The translations under genes and the position numbers were made by a program. The notes below the pieces were generated by a model. That model saw only the letters and a program-made list of their open reading frames with translations, had not been told where the DNA came from and did not search any database. Source: Theristus sp. LFF4_11 (Eukaryota > Nematoda > Chromadorea > Monhysterida > Xyalidae). Taken from it: 64,000 bases of DNA. The DNA lies in NCBI GenBank assembly GCA_030248135.1, contig JASANC010004111.1:33778-97777 (forward strand), given 5' to 3'. Positions 1-12,985 of this stretch are shown one piece after another; position 1 is the first letter of the stretch, and the number at the start of each line of letters is the position of its first letter.

Positions 1-1742
1 AAAACAGCGCAAAATAATGCGGTTGTTTCGGCCGACGCTGTTGTTAAAAAGGGTCAGTCAGTTGGCATCGGTTATTTTCGGGGCGACCATCGCATAATAT
101 CACCGATACATTATTACGGACGACCATTTCCATTGTGTTTGTGTGTCTGTGTGTTGTTATTGTTGTTGTTGTGTGTTGACGTAAAGATATTACGAAGCAA
201 GCCCCATTAACCATAATATTGTGCGCTGTATTTCAATGGAAGCGTTTCTGCGCTGTTTCTTATATGCGTTGCGCGCCATTTAAACAAATTACACATAAAC
301 ACGTACGTACGAGGGAAACACAGAAGAGGAAATATTGTGGCGGCGACAAGTCAGAGCTGCAGAAGAGAAAAAGAATCGAGCGGTAGTGGAAAACGAACTG
401 AAAATGTGTGTGCGGACGTGACGTGACCAGGCCACACCGTGCGTGCTGTAATGTGGCGCGTGCCTCAGTGTCACACTGGCGCTGAGAAGAAAACTGACGA
501 CTGGCAGATGAGCCCCTCCACGGCTTCTCCACGGTTCCGTCGCGGGTTTTCAGTTAAAGCGCAAAAGTTGCGCTCGCACGTCTGCGTGTTGTGTTGTGTG
601 TTTGTGCGTGTTGCGATGCGTGCGCGTTGTTGTGTGTGTGTGTGCGTTCAGTTGTGTCTGTCCGTGCGTTATCTGTGCGCGGCGTGCTGTGTTTTTGTGC
701 TCCACAGCCGAACTCTCGCGTTTCCTCCACTGTGCGTGTTTGTGTGTCTGTGCAGTACGATCGGCGGTTGCACGGTTACCCAGCGGCAATGTATGGATGT
801 TTGTTGTATGATGGCAGCATAAAGGCAACAACTCTCAGCAAAATACGCGGCGATTGTGTGAACCGCACACGTCATATCGTTCTTTGCGATGTGTACATTT
901 ACGATCCGTGCAGCGTACCTGCGCCCATGTGTGCTGTCTAAGGTTTGCGTTTTTCGCCGGCAACTTGAAAACTCCGCGGCGCCCACAACAAACAACGCCA
1001 CGGCTGGTGTATAGTTCTGCGGAGCAGTGTGCATCTGCCGGTGCAATTATCGTTCGCTTGCTTGACACACCACTCTGCCACTGACGAAGACATCATATAT
1101 TATTCCAGTGCTCTCTGTCACCGCTCCATATACACATGCAACATCTTCTGTCTGCGTTATAAATTCTTCAGCACGCATCACATTACCTCACTTACATAAT
1201 CTCAAAAAAGCATCTGTTTATTATTTGTGTTTTTTTATGAGACGCCACATACCGCTGTCATATGTCAACCGATAAATTCTTGAGCAACTTTCTAGTTTTG
1301 AGACCACCTGTTTCTCACTATTTCCCTTGCAACAGTAAAACGGTTGGGTACCATGAAGGTCCAACATGATGACGCACGACACCGATAATTCGCACGCGTC
1401 ATAAAATCCCCCGGAGTGCAGCAGCAGTCGACGACGGTATTCGCATCGAATATCGATTGTTTTATCGTGTCGCCATGGGAAATCTATCAAGTGGAGTTTA
1501 TCGAGTTGCAGCAGCAGCGGCCACCGCGGACAACTCGAATACGACCATCGATCACGACTGAATCGCAAACGCTGCTGCTGTGGCAGTGTAACGACCTCCA
1601 GTGGCGCGTTGGTGTCGTTTGTGATCCATACATGAGCGACTGTTCGAAGTACGGGTATAATACAGTCCTGAATTGATCATCATCATCCAAACGTGTCGCT
1701 GTCGATCTACGATTGCATTCAACGAACGCCACCAAGCCAACA
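1..1742. other. Upstream region of the NOS1AP-like gene
   Basis: No coding exon can be supported here. Positions 120-175 and 590-760 are rich in GT/TGTT runs, which create several overlapping short reading frames on both strands that look like composition artefacts. From about 1400 the sequence becomes CAG- and CGA-rich, closer to the coding composition of the exon starting at 1743, so the last 300 bases may be 5' UTR or promoter. I could not find the missing N-terminal half of the PTB domain of the downstream gene here; those exons would lie before the window if the full-length isoform exists. Confidence 0.4.
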
Positions 1743-1889
1743 ATGACCACCGATGCGTCGCGTTTCTATTATCTGCGACTGATGGCGAAACCGGCCAACA
1801 CCGACGACGAACCGATTCGACCGAAGTTCGTCCGATGGGGCTCAACGCGCATGCTGCCGACCGACGTGGAGGAGGAGCCAGAGTTGGAG
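1743..1889 (+). CDS. Tentative alternative first coding exon of the NOS1AP-like gene
   Basis: ATG at 1743 opens a 49-codon frame with coding-like third-position GC preference. It encodes an acidic-ended peptide ([13 protein letters not shown]... ...DVEEEPELE) and ends exactly at a GT (gtacct) in phase 0. The first certain exon of the gene (3324) also begins in phase 0, so the two join cleanly. The peptide does not look like the N-terminal part of a PTB domain. I infer an internal promoter and a short isoform; it could instead be a chance frame. Confidence 0.4.
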
Positions 1890-4800
1890 GTACCTAGGGC
1901 GTAGCAACAACGAGGAGTGGTGCAAAAGGCGATGTGAAACGTGTTGCTTGTCACCAGAAAAACGTGGCATACTACATAAAAAGCTCGTTTCGATTCTGGC
2001 GACAAAAGAAGACAAGTTCCAACTTGTTGGCGTGTCAGTTAAAATATGTTTGCATAGTTAAGGTTCGTCGGCAGACGTGCGGAAACTTTTCAGAAGTGTG
2101 CTGTACATTTCAACATTGCTGTGCAACAGGCTGCCCAAATTTCATGAGATCCATGTTGTTGCATGCGACAAAAATATCAGTGGCCGCTGTTGTTGACTTG
2201 TTGTTATTATCATTTTTTTAGTTTCAGCGACTTATTGCGCGTGCAGACGTGGAAGGTAACAGGCTTCAATCTTTATGTGGCAATTCAAAATCGCCTAAGT
2301 GACTCGGCCCTATTTCGGGGACACGGATCACTTTGCCAATTTGAATTCCCGCGTCATGCGTCAAACTGTAACAGTTTACCCGTCTACGCTCGCATTGAGT
2401 GTCGGGACCAAAATAAATGATCGTACTTACTTGTTTAACCAGCAACCGGTGACCCGCCCTCTCACACTACAGTTGAATTTCTAATTTAGAACCTCCACCG
2501 TTTTTAAAGTAATTGCTTTTTTCTCGTTCAGAAAATAGACACCGGAAGTAGTTTTCGTGCTGCGTGTGAATTGATTGTGCCAGGCAGTATAATGGTTTTG
2601 TGACACAGCGAATGTGTATGTCGCAAAAGTGTGACACCACAGCTGCCAGCCGCTTGTAATCATCACTGGTCGGGCACCATACAAGAAGCCGCCGTCATCG
2701 TCGGTTTTTTTTGCGCGCTTTTATTGCTTCCCTTGTGGCTCTCGTGTGTCTTGTAGCGGTGACTTTTTGGCCTTTGTGTGACGCACAGATTTCTTGTGGA
2801 GGAAAATTGGAATTGCTCTGCGAAACGGCATGGTTTACAGATTTGAATGGCACCTTGTCGGTCTGGTGTGCCAAAAAAAGTTGCTGTGCTCTCTGCTTGA
2901 ACTTGTCGTTGTCACTGTCAGGGCGTGAGTGAAAAACGTACCTCGGGCAGTCTTGAACAACAGATGTAACACGCACCAGCTGTTTTCTTTGTGATGATCT
3001 CGATGATGTGACAAGTGTTTGCGCGGTTTTCCTCCGAATGGGAAATGTTGAGGTTTTTAATTTTTCTGTCAATCAATCGTCTGTGATTGAGTGATGAGTC
3101 ACGGTTTTTTACCAATGAAGGAGTCGCCTTTTTTGTTGTGAATCACAGTACTTTAGCGTGTTTTCGGTGTTGATCAATGTTTGTTGATGGCAGCCTCATT
3201 AGCTGAACAAATTTAGGGGGGGGGGAATTTGCAGCTAAGCGAGTTCCTGTCCGGCAAAGAAAAACACTGAGAATAAGCACAGACATTTTTCGCACAAAGC
3301 GTCCGCCCACTTTGCCATTGCAGTCGCAAGCGATGCGCATCGTTCGCACCGTCGGTCAGGCGTTCGAGGTGTGCCACAAGATCACGCAGCAGCAGATGCA
3401 GGAGGCTGCGGCGGCCGCAGAGGCTGGATCGCTCTCGGGTAGCGCCACCAATCTCTACGGAAGGAGCACCGGTAAAAAAATGATAGATTGTTGTCTTAGT
3501 GACATGATGATACACTGCAACGTCTTGCATATAAGGTCTCCTTGCATAACTTTGAAAATCAAAAATCTATTATACTAAAAAAATACTTTGTCCGTGGAAC
3601 TTTTTTTGCAGTTTGAATTGGCGCTCAATTTTCCAGTTCGAGCCTATTTTGCTATTTAAGTCATCATCTGCTAAATACTCCATTTTCTAATGACAAGACA
3701 ATGTTCAAATCGTTATTCTACATGACTTCGTCATCATGATGCCTTTTGCTCATTAGCAACAACTTACATACAATGGACAAATAGCAATTTTTGGTGCTCA
3801 AAATGTTATAATCGACTGCAAAAGATGAAATAAAAACCGTCTCGATCTGGAACGCTGAAGTGCAACAACGACAAGCGAGACAATCGCAAGAATTGCAAGA
3901 ACTCGGTTGTAAACTGAAATGAGTCGCTTATGTTAGGGTAAACGGGTTGAAAGAAGCTAAATAGCAAGACAAAAGCGACCGTTTCACAATGGGTACTCAG
4001 AAAAGTGTTGCTTTTTGTTACTAACACTCAATCAAAAAGGCCTGGCTTAGATTAATGCAAGCGCGGAAAAGTAGTAAGCATACCAAACAAAAGCGGGCGT
4101 TTTGCTACGAGTATTAAGTAAACTGTTGCTTTTTGTCCTTTTCATGCTATCAAAAAGCTTTGGCTTAGCTTAGGGTAGGCGGGCAAAAGAAGAGAACATA
4201 CCAACCAAAAGCAGCCGTTTCACAACGGGTCTTCAAAAAAAGTTTTGCATTTGTCGTCATTTCAACTCTAAAAGGCTAGGCGAGTAAGCGGGAAAAAAGT
4301 TTCAAAACAAAAGCTGGCGTTTTGCAACAATTATTCAGAAGTGTAGTCTGTTTTTCATCTTTTACACACTAAAAGGGTTGGCTCAGATAAGGGTTTAGCA
4401 ATGTGTGTTCAGAAAAAGTGTTTTTTCGTCATTTACACTCCATCGGCAAGAAATCCCAGTTCCACAAGGAATAGATTGCAGCATCAACAAAGATGTGGCC
4501 ACGATCGATGGCGAAGCAGTGGAACGGTCCACATATAATCGATCAATTTTTAACGGGAATGACAGCGACATTGAAAAAGCTAATAAATGAGAATTAATTT
4601 TGATTCTTTAAAAGGGAACGTCAGTTGTTTGTTGCTGATTAAAAAAAATTGTTTTTCATATTGTTGACAAAAAAGGGCGCCTTAAAACTGAAAATACTGT
4701 GATTTTCAAAAAAGTAGGAGCATCGAGTGATTCAAGAATGAACGATCATTTCTATGGTTAATCAACAACAATCGGTTAAAGCAGCTCAAAATGAAAATAC

Positions 4801-7800
4801 AATGCATGATTAGTCCGGGTCGTGGGCAAGGTGAAAAGGCTAAACTCCATTCAAAAATAACAGTTGTATTCAACAGCTAACCGTGCCGTAGGCACGGGTC
4901 AACTGGCTAGTCTATTATACTAAGATAATAGTGGTGTCCGTGTCACTTTTTTGCAATTTGAATTGGCGCGTATTTTTGCTATTTAAGATAGCTACATTGT
5001 AAATCTCAATTTCTTAACCTATTATTAATGCAAATCGTTTTCTCAAAAAAGTTACTCTGTACTGCGAAGTCATCATGATACTCTTTGGTCATCCGCGACA
5101 GCGCCTTAAAATACGATTGACAATTAATGGCAATTGTTGCTGTTCAAACTGACCGAAAGCGAAAGATAAAAGAAAACCAACTATGAAGAATCATTGCAAT
5201 TGTTTTTTAAATCAGGTTCCAAAACGACATCGAAATTGCAAGTGCACATTGCACTTTGCTTTCAAGACAATATTTTTCATCATCATTTGGTTAAACATTT
5301 ATTGCATGAGAACGTTTTCAAAAACAGAAAAACGTTTAAAGTTATTGCTTAAGACTTTTTCAAAAACAGAAAAGTTTTATCTAAACAACTCAACGAAAAA
5401 AAATTAACTGCAAAATCAAATAAACGGCGTTTGTTAATGAAGTGCGTGATAAACTAAAAACCTGATCAGAAAGCAAGATGGCTTTTAAAGCAGTTATTTG
5501 TTCATTTTCACTTTGCGAAAAAGCTTGCCTTATGTTAGGGTATATGTTAAGGTATAAAAACAGTTTTTTTAATGTTTTTTTATTTAAACGTCATTTTTTA
5601 CATATTTTGTTAACTTTTTTGTATTGTCACTGTACAAAAAAGGATTAGCTTGGAGCAGGGTGAACGGGTAAAAAACATAACAGCAAAATTATAAACTTCG
5701 CATTTTAAATTTGTTTTTAACACGCGGGTTTAATTAGAAATGTGTCAATTTCAAAACCAAAAATTCAAAATTGAAATTACATTACATTCAAAAACGATTT
5801 TTATAAAATGTAACTTTTTGTCGTTTGAATTCAACTAACTTTAAAATCGCTTTACATATTTTCAACGGGAACAGCAATTAACCATTGGTGATTAAAAAAA
5901 GATTGTTTTTAACTTTAATAGGGAATGCAGTAAAGATTGTGTTCCGGATCAGAAGATTGTTTTTGATCATTTGAACGGGAACGACTAAAGCAGCTTAAAA
6001 TCAAAAAGCAATGCATTTTTAGCACGGTTCAAAAAGCCAAAATCCACTCAAAAATAATAATTGTATTATCAGCTAACCGTGCCGTAGGCACGGGTCAATT
6101 GGCTAGTTTCTGAAAAAAGTGGAATTTAGTCTGACAACCTTATAAGTAGGAGGAGGTCTTATAAAGCGAAGATTAGGAATTCCGGGTCTTATAAACGCGG
6201 TGGGATTTCGACCAAGTAAAAATTATCTAAAAATGCGTGAGACGCATATAAAAGGAGGAATATGGCCTTGTGTAAGCAGTGAAAGACTTGGCTCGACAAC
6301 GCTTTTCAAGTCTCTGATGTGGTACACACGGATACAAGTACATAAGAGTCATATTTTTGCGCCGTTTATTTATGATTTCGGTTGCACATGGCAACCCTCG
6401 TGCTTTGTATTGTAGACAAATGACCTTTCACATTTGCGGATTTCGGGCATTTAGCGACCACTAAAACTACTAAAATAACAATCAGACTTTAGCTCGCTGA
6501 CACTGGTTTGTTCAGGACAAATTGTATCGCAGAAGCATTGCGGAACGCAAGGTCTCCTGTGGCAAAGGCAATGACTCACGGGACAGACGGTTTATCCTGC
6601 CACACTAGTTGAAGGTGACACCGGTAAAAAAGGTGAAAATCAACGGAAGACAACTCCTTTTTGTCACTGGTGCTGGTGTGTACACAGCGGTGCGTACGTT
6701 AACAACAACGAAAAAGCTACATGCAACAATGTTTTGCAATCTCTAATTTTTCTGTTTTTGCACAGAATTTACAGAATTTCGCACATGGCGTGATTTTAGA
6801 TTAAATCGAAGAGAACAATTAAAAAATAACTTCAAAGTTTTACGCTTTTCAGCAAAACGAAAACGAAAACGAAAACTTTCGGATTCGCTGCCCTCCGGGG
6901 ATATAGCGACCGCAGGCCACCGAAACCAAAATCGGGCTAAGATCACTGGTGCCCCCAGGACAGAGCGGGGCTTAGAGGCTGCCCCCCTCACATGCCGAGG
7001 GTATTGGTTCCACGGGATGGTGAGCCGTCCATTCCCCAATCCCACCGGAGTTTGGTACCTTCGGGTTTCCGCAATCGGTGGGGGGCGTGCTTCAAAAAAA
7101 ACAAACAAACGCGGCGCAAAAATATGACCCTTATGTACTTGTATCCGTGTGTACCACATCAGAGACTTGAAAAGCGTTGTCGAGCCAAGTCTTTCACTGC
7201 TTACACAAGGCCATATTCCTCCTTTTATATGCGTCTCACGCATTTTTAGATAATATTCTGACTTTTACATAAGCCCCGAAGGTCGGACCAAAATCACAAT
7301 TCGTTGGTCACACATTCTTCTAAACCCCGGACAACTCAGGTTTTTCGTTTTTCGTTTTTTAGGCCGATTTCTCCTATGCCATTTCTACGGCCGATTCCCC
7401 AAAATCGTCACGATTCAGTACCTAGAATCGCTCACAAAAGAAAAACGGACCCAAAAGTCGTGATCGGCGTAATGAATTACCATGGAAAACACCGTTTTCT
7501 TGTTTTTCATTTCTGGACCGGTTTCGCTAAATTCCACGGCCGATTCACCATAAATCGTCACGATTCAGTATCTAGAGTTGCTCATACAAGAAAACTAACC
7601 CAAAATCCGTGATCAGCACATTGAATTACCCTGGAAAAACCGTTTTCTCGTTTTTCATTTCTGGACCGATTTCGCCAATTTCCACGGCCGATTCGCCCGA
7701 AATCGTCACGATTCAGTATCTAAAGTTGCTCACGTAAGAAAACTAACCCAAAATTCGTGATCAGCGGATTGAATTACCCTGGAAAACACCCTTTTCTTGT

Positions 7801-10800
7801 TTTTCGTTCCTGGACCAATTTCGCCAACTACCACGGCCGATTCGCCCGAAATCGTCACGATTCAACATCTAGAGTTGCTCACGTAAGAAAACTAACCCAA
7901 AATTCGTGATCAGCGCATTGAATTACCCTGGAAAACACCCTTTTCTTGTTTTTCGTTTCTGGACCGATTTCGCCAACTTCCACGGCCGATTCGCCCGAAA
8001 TCGTCACGATTCAGCATCCAGAGTTGCTCACGTAAGAAAACTAACCCAAAATCCGTGATCAGCGCATTGAATTACCCTGGAAAACACCCTTTTCTTGGTT
8101 TTCGTTTCTGGACCGATTTCGCCAACTTGGCTGGCGAAACCGCAAAAACAGCGAACTTCTTGTATTGTATACACTCGCAAAACACCGGGGCCCCTGGGGG
8201 TTCGCGCGGGGGGGGGGTTTTGGGGGTTTCCCCCCCGGGCGCGGGGTGGTCGCCCCTACTGTGGTAAAACAGCTTCGGCAGTTCTGCCTGGTGTCCGTCG
8301 CACTGACGAGCCAGGGGACACCGCGGTATGCGTCTACCTGGCGAAACCGCAAAAACAGCGAACTTCTTGTATTGTATACACTCGCAAAACACCGGGTCCC
8401 TTGTGGCTTTATTGCCCGGGATGGTTGATTTTGTGAGATTTTACTACCTAGGTTCGCTGATGTTTTGCCCAGACTATAAGATCTGTCTGTGGTAAAACAG
8501 CTTCGGCAGTTCTGCCTGGTGTCCGTCGCACTGACGAGCCAGGGGACACCGCGGTATGCGTCTACCTGGCGAAACCGCAAAAACAGCGAACTTCTTGTAT
8601 TGTATACACTCGCAAAACACCGGGTCCCTTGTGGCTTTATTGCCCGGGATGGTTGATTTTGTGAGATTTTACTACCTAGGTTCGCTGATGTTTTGCCCAG
8701 ACTATAAGATCTGTCTGTGGTAAAACAGCTTCGGCAGTTCTGCCTGGTGTCCGTCGCACTGACGAGCCAGGGGACACCGCGGTATGCGTCTACCTGGCGA
8801 AACCGCAAAAACAGCGAACTTCTTGTATTGTATACACTCGCAAAACACCGGGTCCCTTGTGGCTTTATTGCCCGGGATGGTTGATTTTGTGAGATTTTAC
8901 TACCTAGGTTCGCTGATGTTTTGCCCAGACTATAAGATCTGTCTGTGGTAAAACAGCTTCGGCAGTTCTGCCTGGTGTCCGTCGCACTGACGAGCCAGGG
9001 GACACCGCGGTATGCGTCTACCTGGCGAAACCGCAAAAACAGCGAACTTCTTGTATTGTATACACTCGCAAAACACCGGGTCCCTTGTGGCTTTATTGCC
9101 CGGGATGGTTGATTTTGTGAGATTTTACTACCTAGGTTCGCTGATGTTTTGCCCAGACTATAAGATCTGTCTGTGGTAAAACAGCTTCGGCAGTTCTGCC
9201 TGGTGTCCGTCGCACTGACGAGCCAGGGGACACCGCGGTATGCGTCTACCTGGCGAAACCGCAAAAACAGCGAACTTCTTGTATTCCACGCCCGATTCGC
9301 CCGAAATCGTCACGATTCAGCATCTAGAGTTGCTCACGTAAGAAAACTAACCCAAATTTTGTTATAAGCGCATTGAATTACCCTGGAAAAACCGTTTTCT
9401 CGTTTTTCATTTCTGGACCGATTTCGCCAATTTCCACGGCCGATTCGCCCGAAATCGTCACGATTCAGTATCTAAAGTTGCTCACATAAGAAAACTAACC
9501 CAAAATTCGTGATCAGCGGATTGAATTACCCTGGAAAACACCCTTTTCTTGTTTTTCGTTCCTGGACCAATTTCGCCAACTTCCACGGCCGATTCGCCCG
9601 AAATCGTCACGATTCAGCATCTAGAATTGCTCACGTAAGAAAACTAACCCAAAATTCGTGATCAGCGCATTGAATTACCCTGGAAAACACCCTTTTCTTG
9701 TTTTTCGTTTCTGGACCGATTTCGCCAACTTCCACGGCCGATTCGCCCGAAATCGTCACGATTCAGCATCTAGAGTTGCTCACGTAAGAAAACTAACCCA
9801 AAATTCGTGATCAGCGCATTGAATTACCCTGGAAAACACCCTTTTCTTGTTTTTCGTTTCTGGACCGATTTCGCCAACTTCCACGCCCGATTCGCCCGAA
9901 ATCGTCACGATTCAGCGTCTAGAGTTGCTCACGTAAGAAAACTAACCCAAAATTCGTGATCAGCGCATTGAATTACCCTGGAAAAACCGTTTTCTCGTTT
10001 TTCATTTCTGGACCGATTTCGCCAATTTCCACGGCCGATTCGCCCGAAATCGTCACGATTCAGCATCTAGAGTTGCTCGCGTAAGAAAACTAACCCAAAA
10101 TTCGTGATCAGCGCATTGAATTACCCTGGAAAACACCCTTTTCTTGTTTTTCGTTTCTGGACCGATTTCGCCAACTTCCACGGCCGATTCGCCCGAAATC
10201 GTCACGATTCAGCATCTAGAGTTGCTCACGTAAGAAAACTATCCTAAAATCCGTGATCAGCGTATTGAATTCCTACGGACTAAACATTTCTGCTATTTTT
10301 CGTAGCTCAGACAAAATTTGTAAGACTGAAAAAATGATACCCAGTCAAAATGCTACGAATTTTCAAAAAATGCATAATTTTGACCCAAAAAATGCCCGGG
10401 CAAAAAATAAACTAAATTTTCAGAATCTACGGATGAATTTACCCGAGGAAAAATTCTTGTTCAACTGTGAAAGTGTCCCAGCTAAAAATTGAAAGGGCGA
10501 ACACTTAAAACCAGGTGACAACCCTGCGAACTTTCAAAAAAGCCCAATTTTTACCCCAAAAAGGGGTCGGGGCAAAAAATTAAATCATTTTTCCAAATCT
10601 ACGGATGAAATTACCCTAGGAAACATTTTTCTTCAACTGTGAAAGTGTCCCAGCTAAAAATTGAAAGGGCGAACACTTGAAACCCGGTGAAAACGCTGCG
10701 AACTTTTAAAAATGCCCAAATTTTTACCCAAAAAAGTGGTCGGGGCAAAAAATTAACCCAAACAGCAAAATCTACGGATGAAATTACCCCAGGAAACATT

Positions 10801-12890
10801 TTTGTTCGACTGTGAAAATGTCGCAGGTAAAAATTGAAAGGGCGAACACATGTTGATTACATACCTGAAAAAAAAAGAGATAGAAAAATAAGTAACACTG
10901 TTTTCAGAATAGGTTTTTCGTGTCTACAGCGTATGAAAAGTAGTCGGATAAAAAATTTTTCGCGGCTCCAAGCACAACTTTGGGTGTTCGTTTCGTGTGC
11001 ACAGAACCAAGTTTGTGGCTTATACTATGCTCGCTGGAGGAAGCGAGCAAATTTGAAAAACGCGCGCGAGAGGATAACGGCTCATATAATGCGTGATGCG
11101 CTGTCCGCTCGCTGACGCTCGCTCGCGCATCCGCATGATTGTGAATTTTTTGGTTTCCCGCCGTGTGACACTCTGCCCACTTTTGGGTGGGGGTCTTATA
11201 AGTGGGAGGAACCTTATATGCAAGACTTTACGGTACCATGTCATTTGTGTTGTCGCTTGTGAGTTGCAGAAAAAGACCGGTTTCCAGCACGTCATCGATT
11301 CGCTCTCATGATGAATCGTTACAAACAATTTTTTGATCAAAAAATCTCGGCTGAAATTTTTTGGAGCACAATTTCGTTCTTCCGATTTTCGTTGTCACCG
11401 TCGTTCTTTTTTTAAATAACGGTTTCACTGCTGCTCCCGATTGTTCTGCATCTCGATTATTTTTCCATGAAAAAATGGGCAGTTTCTAATGCTTGTGCAC
11501 TTTCAGCGGGTCAAACAATCGAGGAGGACATCGAAGGCGACGAAGCGAGCGACGCTGGCGATGAGCGACTCGTGGTGACCAGGAGCAGCAGGTCGCCGTC
11601 GCCGCTGCCCTCGACATCCACTGCCAAACGGCCTGCGCCTGGCCGTGCCACGCCTGACCCCAGTGGTCCGGGCAACGGAAAACGCTCCAAGGTGACACGG
11701 CGGTGTACGGGAGATGAAGATGACACTTGTTGTGGCCGGAGTGCAGTTTTGACTACACTTGTAGATCAAGAAAAGTCATCTTCTTTTGCTGTATGTTTCT
11801 CGAAATTATGCACTTTTGATAACTCAAAGAAATTGGCCGAACCCGTGTTTGGTGTTCTACCGGTGTTTGGTGTTCGGCTCCACGGAGTGTTCCGTTAATT
11901 TTTTTTCTGCAGCATTTGGTCGGTAGATGAGAGATGAAAATGATTCTGTTTTTTTTAATCCGTTGCCCTGTTCCACTTGACTTTTTAAATGACTTATGAC
12001 CTATTTTTTTAAACGTGTCCCACTGAAATGACGTCATGTGCCGCCAAACATGCGCTTGCCGTTCACAGCAAACCAGACTTTCCGTTTAGCCGATTTCTTC
12101 CCGCAAACAAATGGCGAATGTCGAATCAGTCACGCAAAACTGCCATTTTAGTGCCTGTACTTTGACAAACGGGCGTTTTTAAACCAAATGACGTCATTTT
12201 AGTCCGGACACGTTTGAATAAATCCACAATAGTTACTTGACTTAGTACGTCGATCCGCGTGGTGCGGTACCCGACGGTCGGACGTCGCCGTCGCGCATGT
12301 TCACATCAGTTGATTTTCACAAAAAAAACAGCAGTTAAGAAAACCAGCGCAGTTGTTCGTTTGCAGCGGAAAACCAGCTCCGACATGTCGAGTCTGGTGA
12401 CGATGACGGCCGACGCTACGACGGGCACGCCGGGCAACGCCCCGCAGCAGCCGGCGGCGGCGAGCACGAGCGGCGGTGTGGCTGTGCCGCAAGTGGCAGC
12501 GAACAATTCCGTCGCGCCGCAAACGTCAGCGACGCCTGCAGGCGGCGGCGGCACGGCCTCGGCGCAAAGCTCCAGCGTCGGGCCGAGCGAGAGCGCCTCG
12601 TCGATCGTGAACCCGCCAACGACGTCGACGATGGAGTCGCTGTTCGGCGGACGACCACCGCTGATGCAGCCGAACCAGCACTACCAAACACTGCCGTCCT
12701 CGCAGACGTGGGCGCCAGGGCTGCTGCCGCCGATGTACCCGTTCGGGCAGAGTCATTCGAGTGATCTCATCACCGCCGCACACCAGCAGCCGCACGCGAG
12801 TCAACCGCAGCAGTATGGCACACTGCCAGGTATGACGCCGGGCATATACTGCATTTTGGTGCTCCTGTCCAACCAGGATCGGCTTTGAAG

Positions 12891-12985
<95 letters not shown>

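Noticed and set aside
2711..2932. Short + strand frame resembling a signal peptide ([20 protein letters not shown])
   Set aside because: It lies inside an intron of the NOS1AP-like gene, has no downstream domain, and overlaps an equally long frame on the other strand; a T-rich intron yields such hydrophobic frames by chance.
6900..6990. U2-like fragment (GGCTAAGATCA) in the GC-rich block
   Set aside because: Only about 11 bases resemble U2; the branch-site recognition region and Sm site are absent.
8059..9264. A - strand open frame of about 400 codons
   Set aside because: It is made of identical 76-residue units created by the 228-bp tandem array and has no independent start, domain or splice context.
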